DNA of 64,000 nt from Gnetum montanum. Lineage: Eukaryota > Streptophyta > Gnetopsida > Gnetales > Gnetaceae. This document shows, one piece after another, positions 36,801 through 49,500 of this stretch. Made by a program: the position numbers and the translations under genes. The DNA lies in assembly GCA_015680685.1 (NCBI GenBank), contig MNCI01012739.1, positions 171,058 to 235,057 of the forward strand, read 5' to 3'. Within the stretch, counting starts at the first letter, position 1; each line of letters opens with the position of its first letter. Below the pieces are notes generated by a model. The model saw only the letters and a program-made list of their open reading frames with translations. It made no database searches and had not been told where the DNA came from.

Positions 36801-39518
36801 ACCATAGCTAAACATGACTTCTATTGGAATGGCTAGAAAATTGATACTTAGATGCTAATAAATAATTTAAAAAATTGGACACGTAAGAAGCTGAAATTGC
36901 AGGTATGATTAAAACCTTGGTCTCTGTTGTATCTGCCTTCCAATGAAAGAAAAACGAATTCCTGCAACCCGTTTAGCTATGTGGAAATAGAGACCTATTA
37001 GCAACATAAATCATCAAACTGATGCTGTCACAGTTTGGCAAAAATTGGCCCTCTTCATATTGAATCAGCAAAATCTAAGACAGGATTGTACCCTCAAAGT
37101 AAAAAAACATCAGATTTGCTCGAACTAATAGCTGTGTAGCCTCTTGTACATGTGGAAGCACCTGATAACAAAATAAGCATAGTTCACATTATCATCAAAC
37201 AGTGCATTTCAACAAGACAATCAATTTCTTACGTGTTTGCATGTAACTGCAAATATCACACAGAAAGGATTTTGAAATATATTTAAAGAATTTGCTTAAA
37301 TTGTGGGGTATGTGCCATCTGAGCTTCAGAAAAGTAAATCATTGTAAACAAGATCCAGCTGCTAAGGAATTCTGAAAAATGCCATACCAGTGGCCATTTT
37401 TGAACAGCAGATGAGAATAGTTTCTTTAATGTTTCTCTTAGTGAGAAAGTGTTTGATGGATTTTCTGAAGAGTTTAATTGAGCACCAAATGCACTATCAT
37501 TATGGCTTCTTCCAGCAGTTAAAGCAGCAGCTGATTCTTCTTGATTTTGATGTGCAAGCAACAACCCCCGTGCAGCTATTCTAGCACTGAAATTTAAAAA
37601 AGATAAAGAAAAAACACACATATTCAATGTTCCTATAGCTACACAACAAGAAACCACTCTGAAAAATAAAATAATTGCATGTCTAATAACAGGAAATCAA
37701 AAAATAGAAACAATGAAAAGGAAAAGAAGAAAGGATGAACCATGCATCATAGCGCAGTTAAAACAGAAAACTACCTAAGCCTCTCTGCAATGTATGGTAA
37801 AGCTGTTTCTAAAAAAACTAATGAAATTCGCTGTGCTGGTGTTGGTGACAGTCCAGATGATCTCCCAATCTAAGAAATACATTAAGAAGGGTAATCAATA
37901 TGTAACCGATAAGTATAGAGATAAAAGAATTGTATAAAACTGATTTTTGAAAAATCATTGGCTTTTTTAAAAGTGAAATATTGATGCCATGAGCAAGGTA
38001 ATAATAAGTTTTTGAACTGGTAAAAAAAAAAGATTCTATTAATAAACCCAAAAATTTGGAGTACAACTAGAAATTACATGTATCCTTGGGGTCATCCAAG
38101 GTTCATGATCAAAGGCCTGTCATATCATCATCCACTCCAAGAACCATGATAAACATTGAAATTATCACCCTTATGATAGCAAGCCATTCTTAACCTTGTT
38201 TTACAACTTTCTAAACCTTCCAAATTTCAAAGACTTCAGCAGCTCTTCAGAAGCTCATGTAATTATGATATTCTCAATAGAATATGACACTAAATACACA
38301 AGTTCAACAATTAATAACATAATACCTATAACTAGTGCACCAGTTTAAGTGTCTGTACGGTCATGTGGAAATGTAAACCTAATTATCCAACCGAACCTGG
38401 ATCAAATCACAATATTCCTCTCCGAGGGTTTGCAGGCCTGTTCCAGTTGTTATTAGGAAGTACAGAATTTGTCCAACTAGTTTTGTCTGAAAAGTATGGC
38501 ACAAATTAAAACAAAATAAGTTCTTCAAAATAAATTACATCAAGACCACTGATACGCCAACAAAGTATTGCTAGTAATCAGTTTCTGCTAATGTAACTAT
38601 AAAGCAGCATTACTATTATGGTGATTTGGTATGACGATTTTACAATATGCTTCATTGCCCCTAACGAATTCAAGCACAAAGGACAATATGATTGAAGGCA
38701 ATGAAATACACTTTATCTTTTATTTCATTGAAATTGTTAAGAAAAATGCATGGGACAACGTGATTATGCACTCTTTGTATGTGATCGAATTTCAAAGCTT
38801 TATAGCATCGTATTGTGAAAATGATGAAGGAACATTTTGTCACAGACCTCAAAAAAGCAACGGTACAATGGAAGCAGGCTAGGTTAAAAAAACCAAATGA
38901 ATCTAATTCCTCCTTATGTCTGTTTAAATATGCTTTCTTATTTTCCACATAAATTAAACTATTACACAAACAGAAACGATTCATACATGGAGCTGGGATC
39001 AAGAAGCTAATTTGCCTAATCTATTAAGTATGGAAAATTTAACAAATAACAGAAAACCGAGGGCTAGTTTATGTTTTTTCCCTTTTATTTAATATCAGAT
39101 ACTCACCTGATAGATGTAACTAACGCGAACCACAAATTTTAATGACAATTATTTTTATAAGAAAAAAAAGTCATGACCTACCTCATTCTGGAATGCAACA
39201 GCATATCTGGTTCCTGCAGGTGTATTGGTTTCTAATTTTAATATGGTTGTTTGAAAAAAAAAAGCAAAACGAAAATATTGAAATCCAAAACCAAAACTAC
39301 CACAGTAATTTTACGTTTAGGGTTCGGTTGAACAAACCAAAAACTTGTCGAACAGACTCATGACATGCCTCATAAACATAGGAGGCATATTGATCGTCCT
39401 TTTCCGCAGCCCTCATGATTTCGGGCTGTGCAGCAAGCCCAAATTGCTTCATTTGCTTCACTACCTGTTCTGCTCTGTCATTACCAACATGCAAACTTTC
39501 TCCATCGTTGCTTGCCAT
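33854..39518 (-). CDS. PEX10: Peroxisome biogenesis factor 10, RING E3 ligase (complete, 11 exons)
   Basis: PEX10 is a peroxisomal membrane protein whose RING domain acts with PEX2 and PEX12 to ubiquitinate the receptor PEX5 so it can be recycled during matrix-protein import. Exons, in gene order: 39518-39338, 39213-39182, 38486-38397, 37869-37775, 37586-37388, 37161-37092, 36994-36916, 35637-35504, 34387-34302, 34135-34053, 33956-33854. All introns are GT-AG and phases join without a shift, giving 383 codons, close to the known plant length. Residues 28-46 (LAAQPEIMRAAEKDDQYAS) and the C-terminus LVCLYHSDF are characteristic of plant PEX10. The RING ligands are C329, C332, C344, H346, C349, C352, C363 and C366, all present. 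The middle part (about 100-290) should carry the membrane segments. The start was chosen because the conserved N-terminal block follows in the same frame. Intron 7 (35638-36915) contains a LINE piece. Confidence 0.95.
34173..34198. repeat. GA microsatellite in PEX10 intron 9
   Basis: About 13 AG units with one interruption, lying 38 bases after the splice acceptor of exon 10 on the transcript's upstream side. Confidence 0.9.
35621..35720. repeat. 50-bp tandem duplication covering the PEX10 exon 8 acceptor
   Basis: Bases 35621-35670 and 35671-35720 differ at only two positions. Each copy contains, on the minus strand, a pyrimidine tract, TTAACAG and the first 17 bases of exon 8. The genuine acceptor is the one at 35638; the copy lies 50 bases upstream on the transcript. 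Confidence 0.92.
36298..36830 (+). pseudogene. RTE-type LINE endonuclease remnant in PEX10 intron 7
   Basis: The plus strand, opposite to PEX10, encodes broken pieces of an AP-endonuclease domain. A RNKMERGKA block (about 36392) corresponds to the conserved QETKW region, NGVVLNQF-like sequence follows (about 36463), then KVINIISVYASQ (about 36564-36600) matching the VI-x-VYAPQ motif of RTE LINEs. A RDKTIITCISF segment (about 36732) matches the RDEHLITY block. Frameshifts and stops separate the pieces; reverse transcriptase is not seen. The class call is from motif memory and should be right at superfamily level. Confidence 0.7.
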
Positions 39519-40950
39519 GGTTCACTGCCATGTGATATAAGATCATTTGAAATTCATAAAGGCACAAACCCCTCAAACTTTTAGCCAAAACCATGAAACG
39601 ATATATTCATTTATTTGCAAAATTTAGTAAATAATAAGTAAGATTTGAGGGGCAATCTCGAAATTCTTTTCCTGTAAGCTCTAGGTTCAGTTCACTGCAA
39701 ACTTATTATTTGAAGAAAATGCAACACCTAATAATTCTTTCTTTAAAAAAATAATAAGTTCCCTGCGAACCTAGTATGGCAACATGGGCTTGTAAGAATC
39801 CAGTAATCTAAAAAATCCCAAAATTTACCCCCCATCTATTGTGACCCTAGTATATCTCTCTTTGGTATGATATTCTTAAACGCGAATTTAGATAAAAATT
39901 AAAAACCAAAAAGGATTCTCAGAGGAAAAAAAATGGAGAGTAACCTAAATTTCCTCATTCAACATCATTTCACACTTTCTTCTGTTATTGCAAACATAAA
40001 TTGAAGTAGGTTACCTGCTTCCAAGTTCGAATTGAAGTAGATAATGCACGACAGTAATGGCTTGTCCCAATCTGTTGATTCAAATGGCCATCCTCGGTTC
40101 TTCTCACAACTCGAATTTGTAATTATCGATCAAAAGAACAACAGAAAACTGAGTATCATTACTAGTGCTAAACATAGCTTCACGTCTTGCTCTTGTCAAA
40201 AGGAGAATTGTGTTGTTATTGTGCGAAGCTTCGTCCCGTCGAAATTTGTACCATCACCCATTTATACGGTAAGCATAATAATCTTCCGACGGGTTGCTTA
40301 AGCATATAACTACTGTAATATAACATTATCCCGAGAGGCCCTTGTTTAAAAGCTCATAATGACCTGTTACTTTATTACATCGAATGCTTAATACTTAGCA
40401 GAAAATAGGAAAATAATATAGTAAAAAAACTTTTTGATTATCTACTTAAATAAACAACCTTAATAAAGCTTTGAAAAATTAAGGGAGGAAAATTAATTAT
40501 TGGTAAAAAGGATGATGCTACCTAACAATATTTATATCACTTTCAACATTCATACTTGAACTTAAAATTTCAAAAGGATTCAAGACACTAATAGAAAGCT
40601 TTGGTGAAACACCAACTTTTGTGGAAAAAGAAAATTCAATTAAAAATTATGGCACAAATTTTCCCTTATATTATCCATATCTTATGTCAAATCTTTATCA
40701 TTGGATATAGCCCACTTGTCCATACTAGTTTTAATCTTTGAGTTAATAGTATTTTATTCATATAAGGAAAAATTTGTCATACCAGCTATATGTCCTCACT
40801 ACTTTTTGTAGTATCACTATAAATATTCATGGAACCTTTTATTTTCTCTAGTTTCTTGATTGTCATTGGATAATTCTTATCATTGTCTAATTGTTCATAT
40901 CTTCAACTTCAAATTATATTTTACCATCTTTAAATTCAACCCAATTTTTT
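39519..40950. other. PEX10 upstream region
   Basis: This region should hold the PEX10 5' UTR and promoter. I cannot place a transcription start or a convincing TATA box with confidence. Open frames here (for example 85 codons at 40044-40301 on the plus strand) have no recognised motif. Confidence 0.35.
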
Positions 40951-41400
40951 TTTCCTTAGCATCTTTTTCTTTAGGCAAAAAGGACAAGGATTACACAAAT
41001 GTCTTTCACAATGACAAAATTGCAAGAATTAGGAAGATTACAATACATAATTGGCTAAATATAAGTCTTCCCACTATGCCAAATTCTTTTTTATGGTTAA
41101 GAAGATTGATTTCAACAAAAAGGCATATGTTTAATGAGACCAAGAAAACTAACAATTTCCTTCTGAAAAATCAAAGGAAGATTAAATAGCTTAACCAAAC
41201 ATGGAACTTTAGAATATTTTTCAAAATGAACATCAAAATTTGGAGTCCACTTATGAATGATTAACACGATATGTTTATGTATAAATGATCCTACATCTAA
41301 GACACTTTGCACCATCAAATCATTGACTAGCTCTCAACAAGCAAAAAAACAAGAATAATACCTGACATGAAAAACTTGAATTTTATGTTTTTCATCACAT
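40951..41400 (-). pseudogene. Probable LINE ORF1 (DUF4283-like) remnant
   Basis: The minus strand holds a 68-codon frame (41112-41318) with the pattern FIHKH..LIIHKWTPNFD followed by YSKVPCLVKLFNLPLIF. This resembles the DUF4283 domain of plant LINE ORF1 proteins, in which a W-x-P-x-F segment precedes a P-x-W-V-R-L-x-x-L-P block. A VEINL segment downstream (about 41090) fits the same family. Frames are broken. The call is tentative. Confidence 0.45.
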
Positions 41401-41712
41401 CATTTGATTACAAAGTGAAATTGCGATTACAAGGTAGGTAACCTAAAATTTGAATGAAAACATATCTTCATGTAAGATCAAAAACCAATGACTCATATAC
41501 ATAATCAGAGAGAACAAAATCAAGTGTTTTAGTTACATCAAGATTACTAAACAAATACAACACAAAGTTTTGTTCACTAGCTTATAAATCTACATTTTGA
41601 GAATCAACATAAATTTTTGCATCAATAGAAAAAGTAGAAATGTTAACATTGGTTGAAGAAGTTAAAAGTAATATAGAATCCTCTAAAGGGGAATTTTAGA
41701 GAAATTAGATCC

Positions 41713-42541
41713 TAATGAGTGGCGAGGTACCCCTACACTCAACCATACGAATACAAGCGTCTCACGCGCGATCCGGTCGAACTCCAAGGACTAAGTGCTT
41801 ACGCACCTTAATGGAACACTTAAGGTTAATCAATCGTTGTCTTCCCAAGCTTACTTGTATTGTCACGGTTGTATGGTTAAGTAAGCTTGAGGTATATGAT
41901 TTTTATATCTTTTATCTTTTTAATGTCTTATGCTAATAGGGAAAGGTGAAGAGAACTAAGTTGCTAACTTTCATTAACTAAATTCTAATTGTCCTAGCAG
42001 CAGTATCCGTTCCCACTTGCTGCACACACCCTGAACCAGTGCAACGTTGTTAAGATTACCAAACGCTACTCGTTACTGGGTTACCAAGCGTTACACACGT
42101 GCTCAAAGCGGTCGTACTGAGTGCACTTAACTAAGAGAGTCAAAGGTTGAGAGAGATTAATTAACTAAGAAAGCATTTAAATATTCAACAATAATTAACT
42201 CCTATTTAGCTTAGTTCACATGCTGCAAGGTTTATCAGAAAGTTCATCTTTATTGCCGTACACAAATGTGTGCTCAAGTACAATTTGCTCGAATAAAGAT
42301 CCGTTCACTTTAAGACTCCTACTGCGGGCACATAGAATTTATTCTAACTCTAGAATGGTAAAACTGCTATAGTTCAGCTAAGGGTCTAAGTCTAAGTGCC
42401 TAGAATAGGGAAAGATGCCTCTTATTTATAGACATTGCGGCGGGCTGTGATATCCCATACGCGATATCGCGGGGGCGGATGCAATATTGCGGATGCGATA
42501 TTGCGTATGTGATATCACGTACACGATATCGTGGCTCATTA
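41713..42541 (-). mobile_element. PAL-family solo LTR, copy D (full length, 829 bp)
   Basis: The copy begins TAATGAG and ends CTCATTA, the family termini with one transition each. It is flanked by GATCC (41708-41712) and TATCC (42542-42546), a target duplication with one mismatch. The minus strand carries a TATA box at about 42421-42431, and an array of CGATATCG-like dyads follows at about 42448-42533. Many dyads show CG-to-TG or CG-to-CA changes. It is the only uninterrupted copy and the reference for the family. Confidence 0.88.
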
Positions 42542-42849
42542 TATCCATTAGAGAAAAATCAAAGAAGGAAAAATGAAATTTGTTGAAAAAAAATCAAATT
42601 CCATGTAGAAATATTAGATCTATTGAGTGATTAGAACAATGTCTTCATTTAATGGTAAGACTTTTGAAGTGGAAGTTCTAAATTAGGCATTAATTTCATT
42701 GCCCAATCCAAAATTATAAAGAAAGTTTTACTTCATCCATATATTTTGGAGGTAAATATTGTTTAAAAAAAAGCTTCTAGTCAAACAACCTTCAAAGATA
42801 AAGTAAAACAATTTCAAACTTTGAAAATAGTCAAAATATATATTAGTTT
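42542..42849. other. Intergenic stretch with nothing recognised
   Basis: AT-rich sequence without supported features. Confidence 0.3.
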
Positions 42850-43014
42850 AAGATAAGGCAACTCAATGTTGGTAGCATAACCCCTACCCATATAATAGGG
42901 TAGATGTGACCCCACAAATGAAAAAGATCTACCACATTTGGAAGCACAAGTAAAAATTGAACCCACAATCTACCCATCAAAAGATGAGTGTCCTAACCAC
43001 TTATCCTACACCCC
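42850..43014 (-). mobile_element. tRNA-derived SINE
   Basis: On the minus strand the sequence starts GGGGTGTAGG and carries a polymerase III A box (GATAAGTGGTTAG, about 42993-43005) and a B box (GGTTCAATTTTTAC, about 42950-42963) about 35 bases apart. That order and spacing are those of a tRNA gene, but the sequence cannot fold into a complete cloverleaf, and a non-tRNA body of about 100 bases follows. This is the structure of a plant SINE. The 3' end is estimated and no target duplication was identified. Confidence 0.7.
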
Positions 43015-45795
43015 TAAATGTAATATAATTTTAATTTAGAATCAATACCATTTGAAAATGTTTGAGACTTTCATGTTATTAACAAATATTATTTTGAAGT
43101 AATTATTTTATTTTCACTACTTGAACCTTTCATATTTTCATAATTTTAATGAAATCACAATACTAAACATGTTTCAAAATGAAGATTTTAGAAGACTTAA
43201 AACTTTATCATGCTTTATTACATGGGGTATAGAAAAGGGTCATCACTTAAAGGTTCAATGCTCATTCCACTTGCGTAAGAGAAGAAATTGTACAAAGAAG
43301 ATAAAGGTAATATCTTTTGGTTTGTTAACCACTAAAAAGTATACTTCCTTTATTTTTAAACAAAAACCCAATTATAATACTTTCAACACTAGTATCTCCT
43401 CTAAGATCTACATTAATAAAGCCTTCAAGTATATTTTAGAAGGACTATTGTACGTTAAAACATATCATTGGATACCTCTTAGATATCAAAGTACCCTTAA
43501 AACTAAAGACATTTGAATTTATCCTAGTTGTTAACAAAAACACAATAGTAAGTTTACTGCAATAATCATTCTAGAAATCATGAGTCTTACCGCTAAGCTA
43601 ACACTTGGATTTTAAACTTTGTTTTTAACTAATCATTAACTTGTTAAATTAAATATTGACTTCTTAGTTGTTATGATATCATTAATATTTCATATCAAAA
43701 TAACTAGCTTATATGAGCTTTGACATAAATAATATAAAAACTAGCATCTACATTTAATCTTTTGAAACTCAATTCATGTAAATATTCATCAAACTTTATG
43801 TACAATTCTTATGAAGTTTACTTTAAACAATAAAAATATTTCTAAAAATTTACAAACATGAACTTTCTACAAAGCCTTCTAATTGGTACATCAAAGTCTC
43901 TTTTTATAGATCTCCATAAGCACTAGGAAGAGAAAAAATGGTAATAGGAAGGGCACATTAGAGAAGATTGCAAGTGATTTAATCTACACATTAGTAAACT
44001 CATTCTTCATGAGGACTTTTGAGCTATCTACCTCTTTTAAGAACAAGATGATGAGATCTCATTCATGCTCTACTAATTGTACATCACACATAGTAAGGAA
44101 TAGCAATTGTTAAATAATTTACCTTTAAATTAAGACCCCTCCTACTATATAAGAAAAATGTTTCGTTCCTCGAACATTTTACTAAATTTTTTTTAAATAC
44201 TATTTATTTCAACATTTTGCAAACGTACTTAAAATTAGAATAAAGAATCTTGTAGCAAACCATTTGAGCTACAACCCATCCTCACACTCTATGTTGTTTT
44301 TATCTATGGGATGTTGTTCCTTTTTCACTTCTCTACTTCCTAACTTATCCTTGTCATGTTAGTTTTTGGTCATCAAAACACTTTTCCTAACTTATCCTTG
44401 TCATGTTAGTTTTTGGTCATCAAAACACTTTTCATATGGTATTTGCTTTATAGAAGGGTTATGATGGTTTATCCTTCAGATCACATTTTTCATTTGGAAT
44501 TGTTACAAAACTAATGATTGTATTGATTACAATAGTGTAAAGCTAAACACCTTGTGTCCCTTTATTTATTCATTATGAATATTCAAAGCTTCAATGCTTA
44601 TCTTCATAAACTTCATGAAAGAAACAAAAGTTGCAATATCAAAATTTGTATGTAAGGATTTCACCCAATTGCAATTTGTAGATATATGTTTTTATTTTTT
44701 AAAGGAGATAGTACAATCCTTCCTAAAATTAAAGTTTCACAATCAATCATTATAAGACCAAGCTTTGTAACGTTGGAATGCTTACTCAAAACTTTGCAAA
44801 ATTTTGCACTTCTCTATCAACAAAATATCTAAACCTCCCTTTGGACAATGGCAGAATGTTGAAAAACCTTAAGATGGATATGGTAATAGTCTACTATTGG
44901 ATAATGTAGTTTGTGGAGGGTTTTCCATGAGTTTGAATTAGCACATCGTCTCAAGCTTATGTAGGAAGTATGGTCCATAAAAATGATGTGAATGCTACAA
45001 GATCTTTGTACTAATCAAATGGTGAAAAAGTGACCACAAAAATTTAAATAGAAATATTTATCCTATTAAGATTAGTCATCCAATCTAAAGCACCAAAAAG
45101 CATTACTTCCATCTACGAAAAATTTTTATATTATTTTCAATTATACTTAAGTCTCGGAAGAATATTTGCAATCCATGGCCCATTAGTGAATGAAATCTGA
45201 AAAAATTGGAAAGTTTAACTTCCAAGTAAGCTTGCTTAAGACTGAAAATGAAAATAACCCTTAGATTCAAATTGGAAGTGAAAATATCTATATAACGATG
45301 TATCACTCAGATTAGCTCATGAACCATTAATGCATCCTTTGAAAGCATAAAGTCATGGTATATCCAACACAGGACACAATTCGATTATCAAAATTTAAAT
45401 ATAGTATTTAACCAAATAAATATTTTTTAAGCTTACCAAGTAATCCTTCAAACCACAGAGTAACAATGTATCACAACATTAATCATTCGCATCTTAACAA
45501 TATTCATTTGCATCATACGTTTTATGCATCACTAGCTTCGCAACATCATACACTGGTACACATTTATAATTCATAGAGAGTACTATATTTGTCAGCTGAA
45601 GGCAACGCTTTGTCAATACCCAAAATCCCCCGCCAACGACCGCCTCAGCAAATCATTTAATGTACAGTCTCCGTCAACTTCAGAATTTGCTTTGAAAGGA
45701 AACTTATAAAATGGAATCCAAAAATTTGAAACAAATGAATTATAACATCAATTTGTGCAGGTTATGATGCCTACCATAATACTGTAAACTAAATC
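43015..45795. other. Intergenic stretch between VHA-C and the SINE
   Basis: No gene or element end can be supported. The longest frame (43121-43516, 131 codons, plus) is AT-biased and has no motif. A perfect short tandem duplication lies at 44337-44430. Confidence 0.4.
44337..44430. repeat. Exact 47-bp tandem duplication
   Basis: Bases 44337-44383 are repeated exactly at 44384-44430. Confidence 0.95.
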
Positions 45796-45881
45796 CCCTG
45801 AAATACCTTAAAACAGTACATAAAGATTGGGGCGAGACCCCTGAAATACCTTAAAACAGTACATAAAGATTGGGGCGAGAC
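45796..45881. repeat. Exact 43-bp tandem duplication downstream of VHA-C
   Basis: Bases 45796-45838 are repeated at 45839-45881. It lies about 630 bases beyond the VHA-C stop codon, possibly past the end of the transcript. Confidence 0.93.
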
Positions 45882-46511
45882 CCCTGAAAGCGCTCATTTC
45901 TGACAACTAAAAACTATTATTTCTGGTACATGTGTTGCTGCAAAATTTTACATGCCAGCATGAAAAAAGCGCTTGAAAGAGTCATTAAACCTCAATATTT
46001 GAAAATGCAAAAATGTCAAAACGGGGGAAAAAACTCTTATCAAGATTCAAAAAGCCTATCCATCCGTCCATCAATCATTTTCTCCATCAATAAAAATGTT
46101 AAGGAAATTTTCAATTATTTGCGGAAAACTAAGCATGAATATAAAATAAATAACCGATCAGCAAACAGATCTGTACTTGAAAAATATTATACATGGAACA
46201 AGCACAGCAACACAGAGGGATTCGACTGATAATCCATGAAAGATGACAGTTTCCAAAATCTAAAACTTTTTAAATCCAAACTGTAACATGAGGAATTCAT
46301 TGAACTGAAGGAAGATAAGGTCGTAGAAATGAAGACAGATGGTGAATTTATTAAATCGAAATAACTAATACACTGGCATAGAGAAAATTGATTATCCTCC
46401 GGTTCTTTTATCATGGTGTATAAAGACCCTTGAAAATTCTCCAGATGATACTGTTACATCATAAAATAATAACCAACATTTTCAATGGCAGTGAAATATA
46501 AAAAACAATAA

Positions 46512-49500
46512 TTATGCTGCCAAGTTGACGGTGAACGATACATAGGGATAAACCTCTTGTTCACCACCGGCTAGGCCAAGAATTCCTGTATCCTCCTCTG
46601 ACTTCCAAAAGGAACTAAACAACATATGAAAAATCAGTGTCAAAAATGTACAAGAATACTCCATGACAAGAACATTGGCATTTATCAGATTTATAAAGGT
46701 ATAACTAAAAGTAATGCACATTTTCCAGGAAATTTACTTACTTCTTTGAACCATTAGACAAACGTTCAAGAATTGAGCGGACTTTCTTCTCACTCTTGGG
46801 AGTTGGAGCAAACACAAGAGCCTGAAATTTGTGGTAAATCCAAAGTTTAGGTCATTAAATGTTCTATTGTCTCCAGATGCAGAAAAAGTAAATCATCATT
46901 ACTTAAGCAAAGGTGCTAAAGATAGCTTAGAGACAGTGTTGTGGCTGGCAGTGAAAAGGTGGTGTTCTAGAATGGTGTTCAGTTGCCCAAATATTTGACA
47001 CTGGCAAGATTAGACAGAAGTGGTTAGGAATGGGTTATACATTTTTGTTATTTCTCTTGGAATGAGTGATGGTGTAATAGATCTTTGATCATCATTCTTG
47101 GTTGATCTCTAAATTACCACGTAATTTCTGGTTGTTGTCCAAATATTTTCAACAGATAAAATGTTCTTTTTGTAGTTCATAATTTTTTTAATAAAAAAAT
47201 ATATATGAAATGAAAGGTTTGATATTATGTACCAAAAATGAAGGTGGAAGGCCATATCTCAAAATACTCTCTGTAAAGAGTCGAATGGCAGACAGATGCA
47301 TCCAGGAGCAGAACACCTGTGGATAAAATATATAAATTCAGAATTTTGCACATAAACTACCAATCAAAAATTTTTAACAAGCCAAAGTAACAATGTTGCC
47401 ATTCTCTTATGTATCTTATACGAAGATAAACAATCATTCATTGAAAAAACCGCTAAGCCTGAAACTTGTGTGCAGTTCAGTAATTGAAATTGATAGCCAA
47501 AAGGAAAGAAAGAAATAAACTCTAAAACTTTCAAAGACAAAAATGAAGATGAAAAACATACTGCTTTTGTTGAAGGCAAATGGCGGGGTCAGGGAATCGA
47601 TACTCCCTTAATTTTTAAAAGCTTACAATCTTAGCCTGGTTATTTTAATTGACCATATTGAAAGAACAAATGGTAACTGCTTTCATTAAAAAAGGGAAAA
47701 TATAGAAAATTAAAAAAAAAACAATTGATAAGACAATATAACAATTGTGTTATTGCTAGAGTAAATCTTTAAAAGCAGTTAAGTTCATTTTTATGGGAAA
47801 CTTAAGTTAGATGAACATCATTTGCAATTAGTCTTCTCCATAAAGTAGTTCCAATGTAATAGTCATCACCCTGACCCCTATAATTGGTATACTAATTCTA
47901 ACCTTTAGTTGATTCCAAAACATCAAGGGGAATTCCCAAAGGAAAATTATAGTTAATTTTTATTTTAAGTTCGATATTTTTATTATATATGAAACAGACT
48001 GAATTTCAGCATAAACTGGCTCTCAATATTAAGAGAAAGATGACTTTTCTATAATTTGTCCTTGAAGCCAAAAGCATGGCTGAAAATGTTGGAATGAATT
48101 CATAATAAATTACATAAAAATGTGGTAAACAGTTATGAAGATGAAAAGCTTGTTAAAGCTAAAACTTTAAGCATCATTCCTAACAGATAATGAGACTAAT
48201 AAATAAAGAAAAATGGGAAGAAATTGCAGAAAGCTGATTCAATACAGATTAAAGCTAGAAGAAATTACGAGAGCTGAATTTTATTTTATTTTTTTGTTTA
48301 TTTCTACTGATTTAGTACAGACTGAAGCCCCAAAATCGCTTCATTTGTTGATTAAATTAGATTTGCTCTACCCAGAAATTTCTTATACTGTTCTGTGTAA
48401 AAATTATGTAATATAAAGTAGTCAATTGGTACACCACAGGTTAAATTTGCGACATGTATTTGCCAAAATCTAAATGAAACCAACAGTATAAAATCATTTA
48501 TGTTGTTTATATCAAATCTGTGGATCTTATAACTGAATGGAAAATGGACAACGTAAAACCATCAGCTTTCCTTCACTTGAGCCAGTCACTCTCTAGATGA
48601 ATGAGGTGACAAATGATTAAGGATAAAGAAGGAATTAATATAATGTCCAATAATATTTTTAAGGACTTATTTTCATTTTATGTAGCTTCAAGGAAAGGAA
48701 TAGCCAAATTATTGATAGTATTAAACCTAGATTTACAAGTGCTGATATCACATGTGTAGACAGCTCACTGACTAATCAGAAAATTTTTCAAGGGGCCAAA
48801 AGAAAATTTTCATAATGAAAATTAATCATCATCATTTTGGTACCTTTATCCCAACAACAACATCTAATACATTAAGGTAGGCAAAGGATATGATTATGAT
48901 TTTCCATAGTTGACCATCTACTTGACACCATAGCCTGAACATATCTTTTTTAACATGGCACATGTGTTAGCATAACCCCCCATGGGATCAAGTGAGCCAT
49001 GTCTTACAATGCAAAGTAATAAAGCACAAAAAACCGATGGCTTTGTCATATATTTTTATCAGAAGTAAGGGGATTTTACAGCAAAGAATATAACATGAAT
49101 TTTGATGATCTGGATGCTTGATTAAAAAAATATAAAATAGATTGCCAGAATATGTTATCTTTGAAATTTAGCAGGAAAGAAATAGCCAAATTTTAGGAGT
49201 CTCAAAGCAATCTACAGAGAACATGAGAGTTTGCAGTAAAGGGTTGGAAAGAGAACGTGACATGCAGAATGGGAATCAGCTGCCCCAGCCTTTGATACCA
49301 GCAACTGTGGGGCTGGTACAAAGGTAATTTCAGTTTTTTGTATTCTTTAAATTGTTTGTTTGTATGATTACCCTTGATTATATTACTTGTTTGATCTCTA
49401 AGATCAATAGAAATCTTCGTTCTAATCCAAAGTTCTGTTAGTGACAGAATATAAAAAGACATGATGTTGAAGAAGGTAAAAAGGGAAAATAGTTAAACCA

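Noticed and set aside
37390-37584. Plus-strand frame within PEX10 exon 5
   Set aside because: It is the opposite-strand shadow of the PEX10 exon.
40044-40301. 85-codon plus-strand frame upstream of PEX10
   Set aside because: No motif, no sign of coding bias, and it overlaps the likely PEX10 promoter or 5' UTR.
42950-43014. tRNA gene on the minus strand
   Set aside because: A and B boxes are present but acceptor and anticodon stems do not form, and a non-tRNA body follows; a SINE fits.
43121-43516. 131-codon plus-strand frame
   Set aside because: Composition is that of translated AT-rich DNA; no domain, no splice or promoter context.
45930-46229. 99-codon plus-strand frame downstream of VHA-C
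   Set aside because: It lies in the probable VHA-C 3' region on the opposite strand and has no motif.
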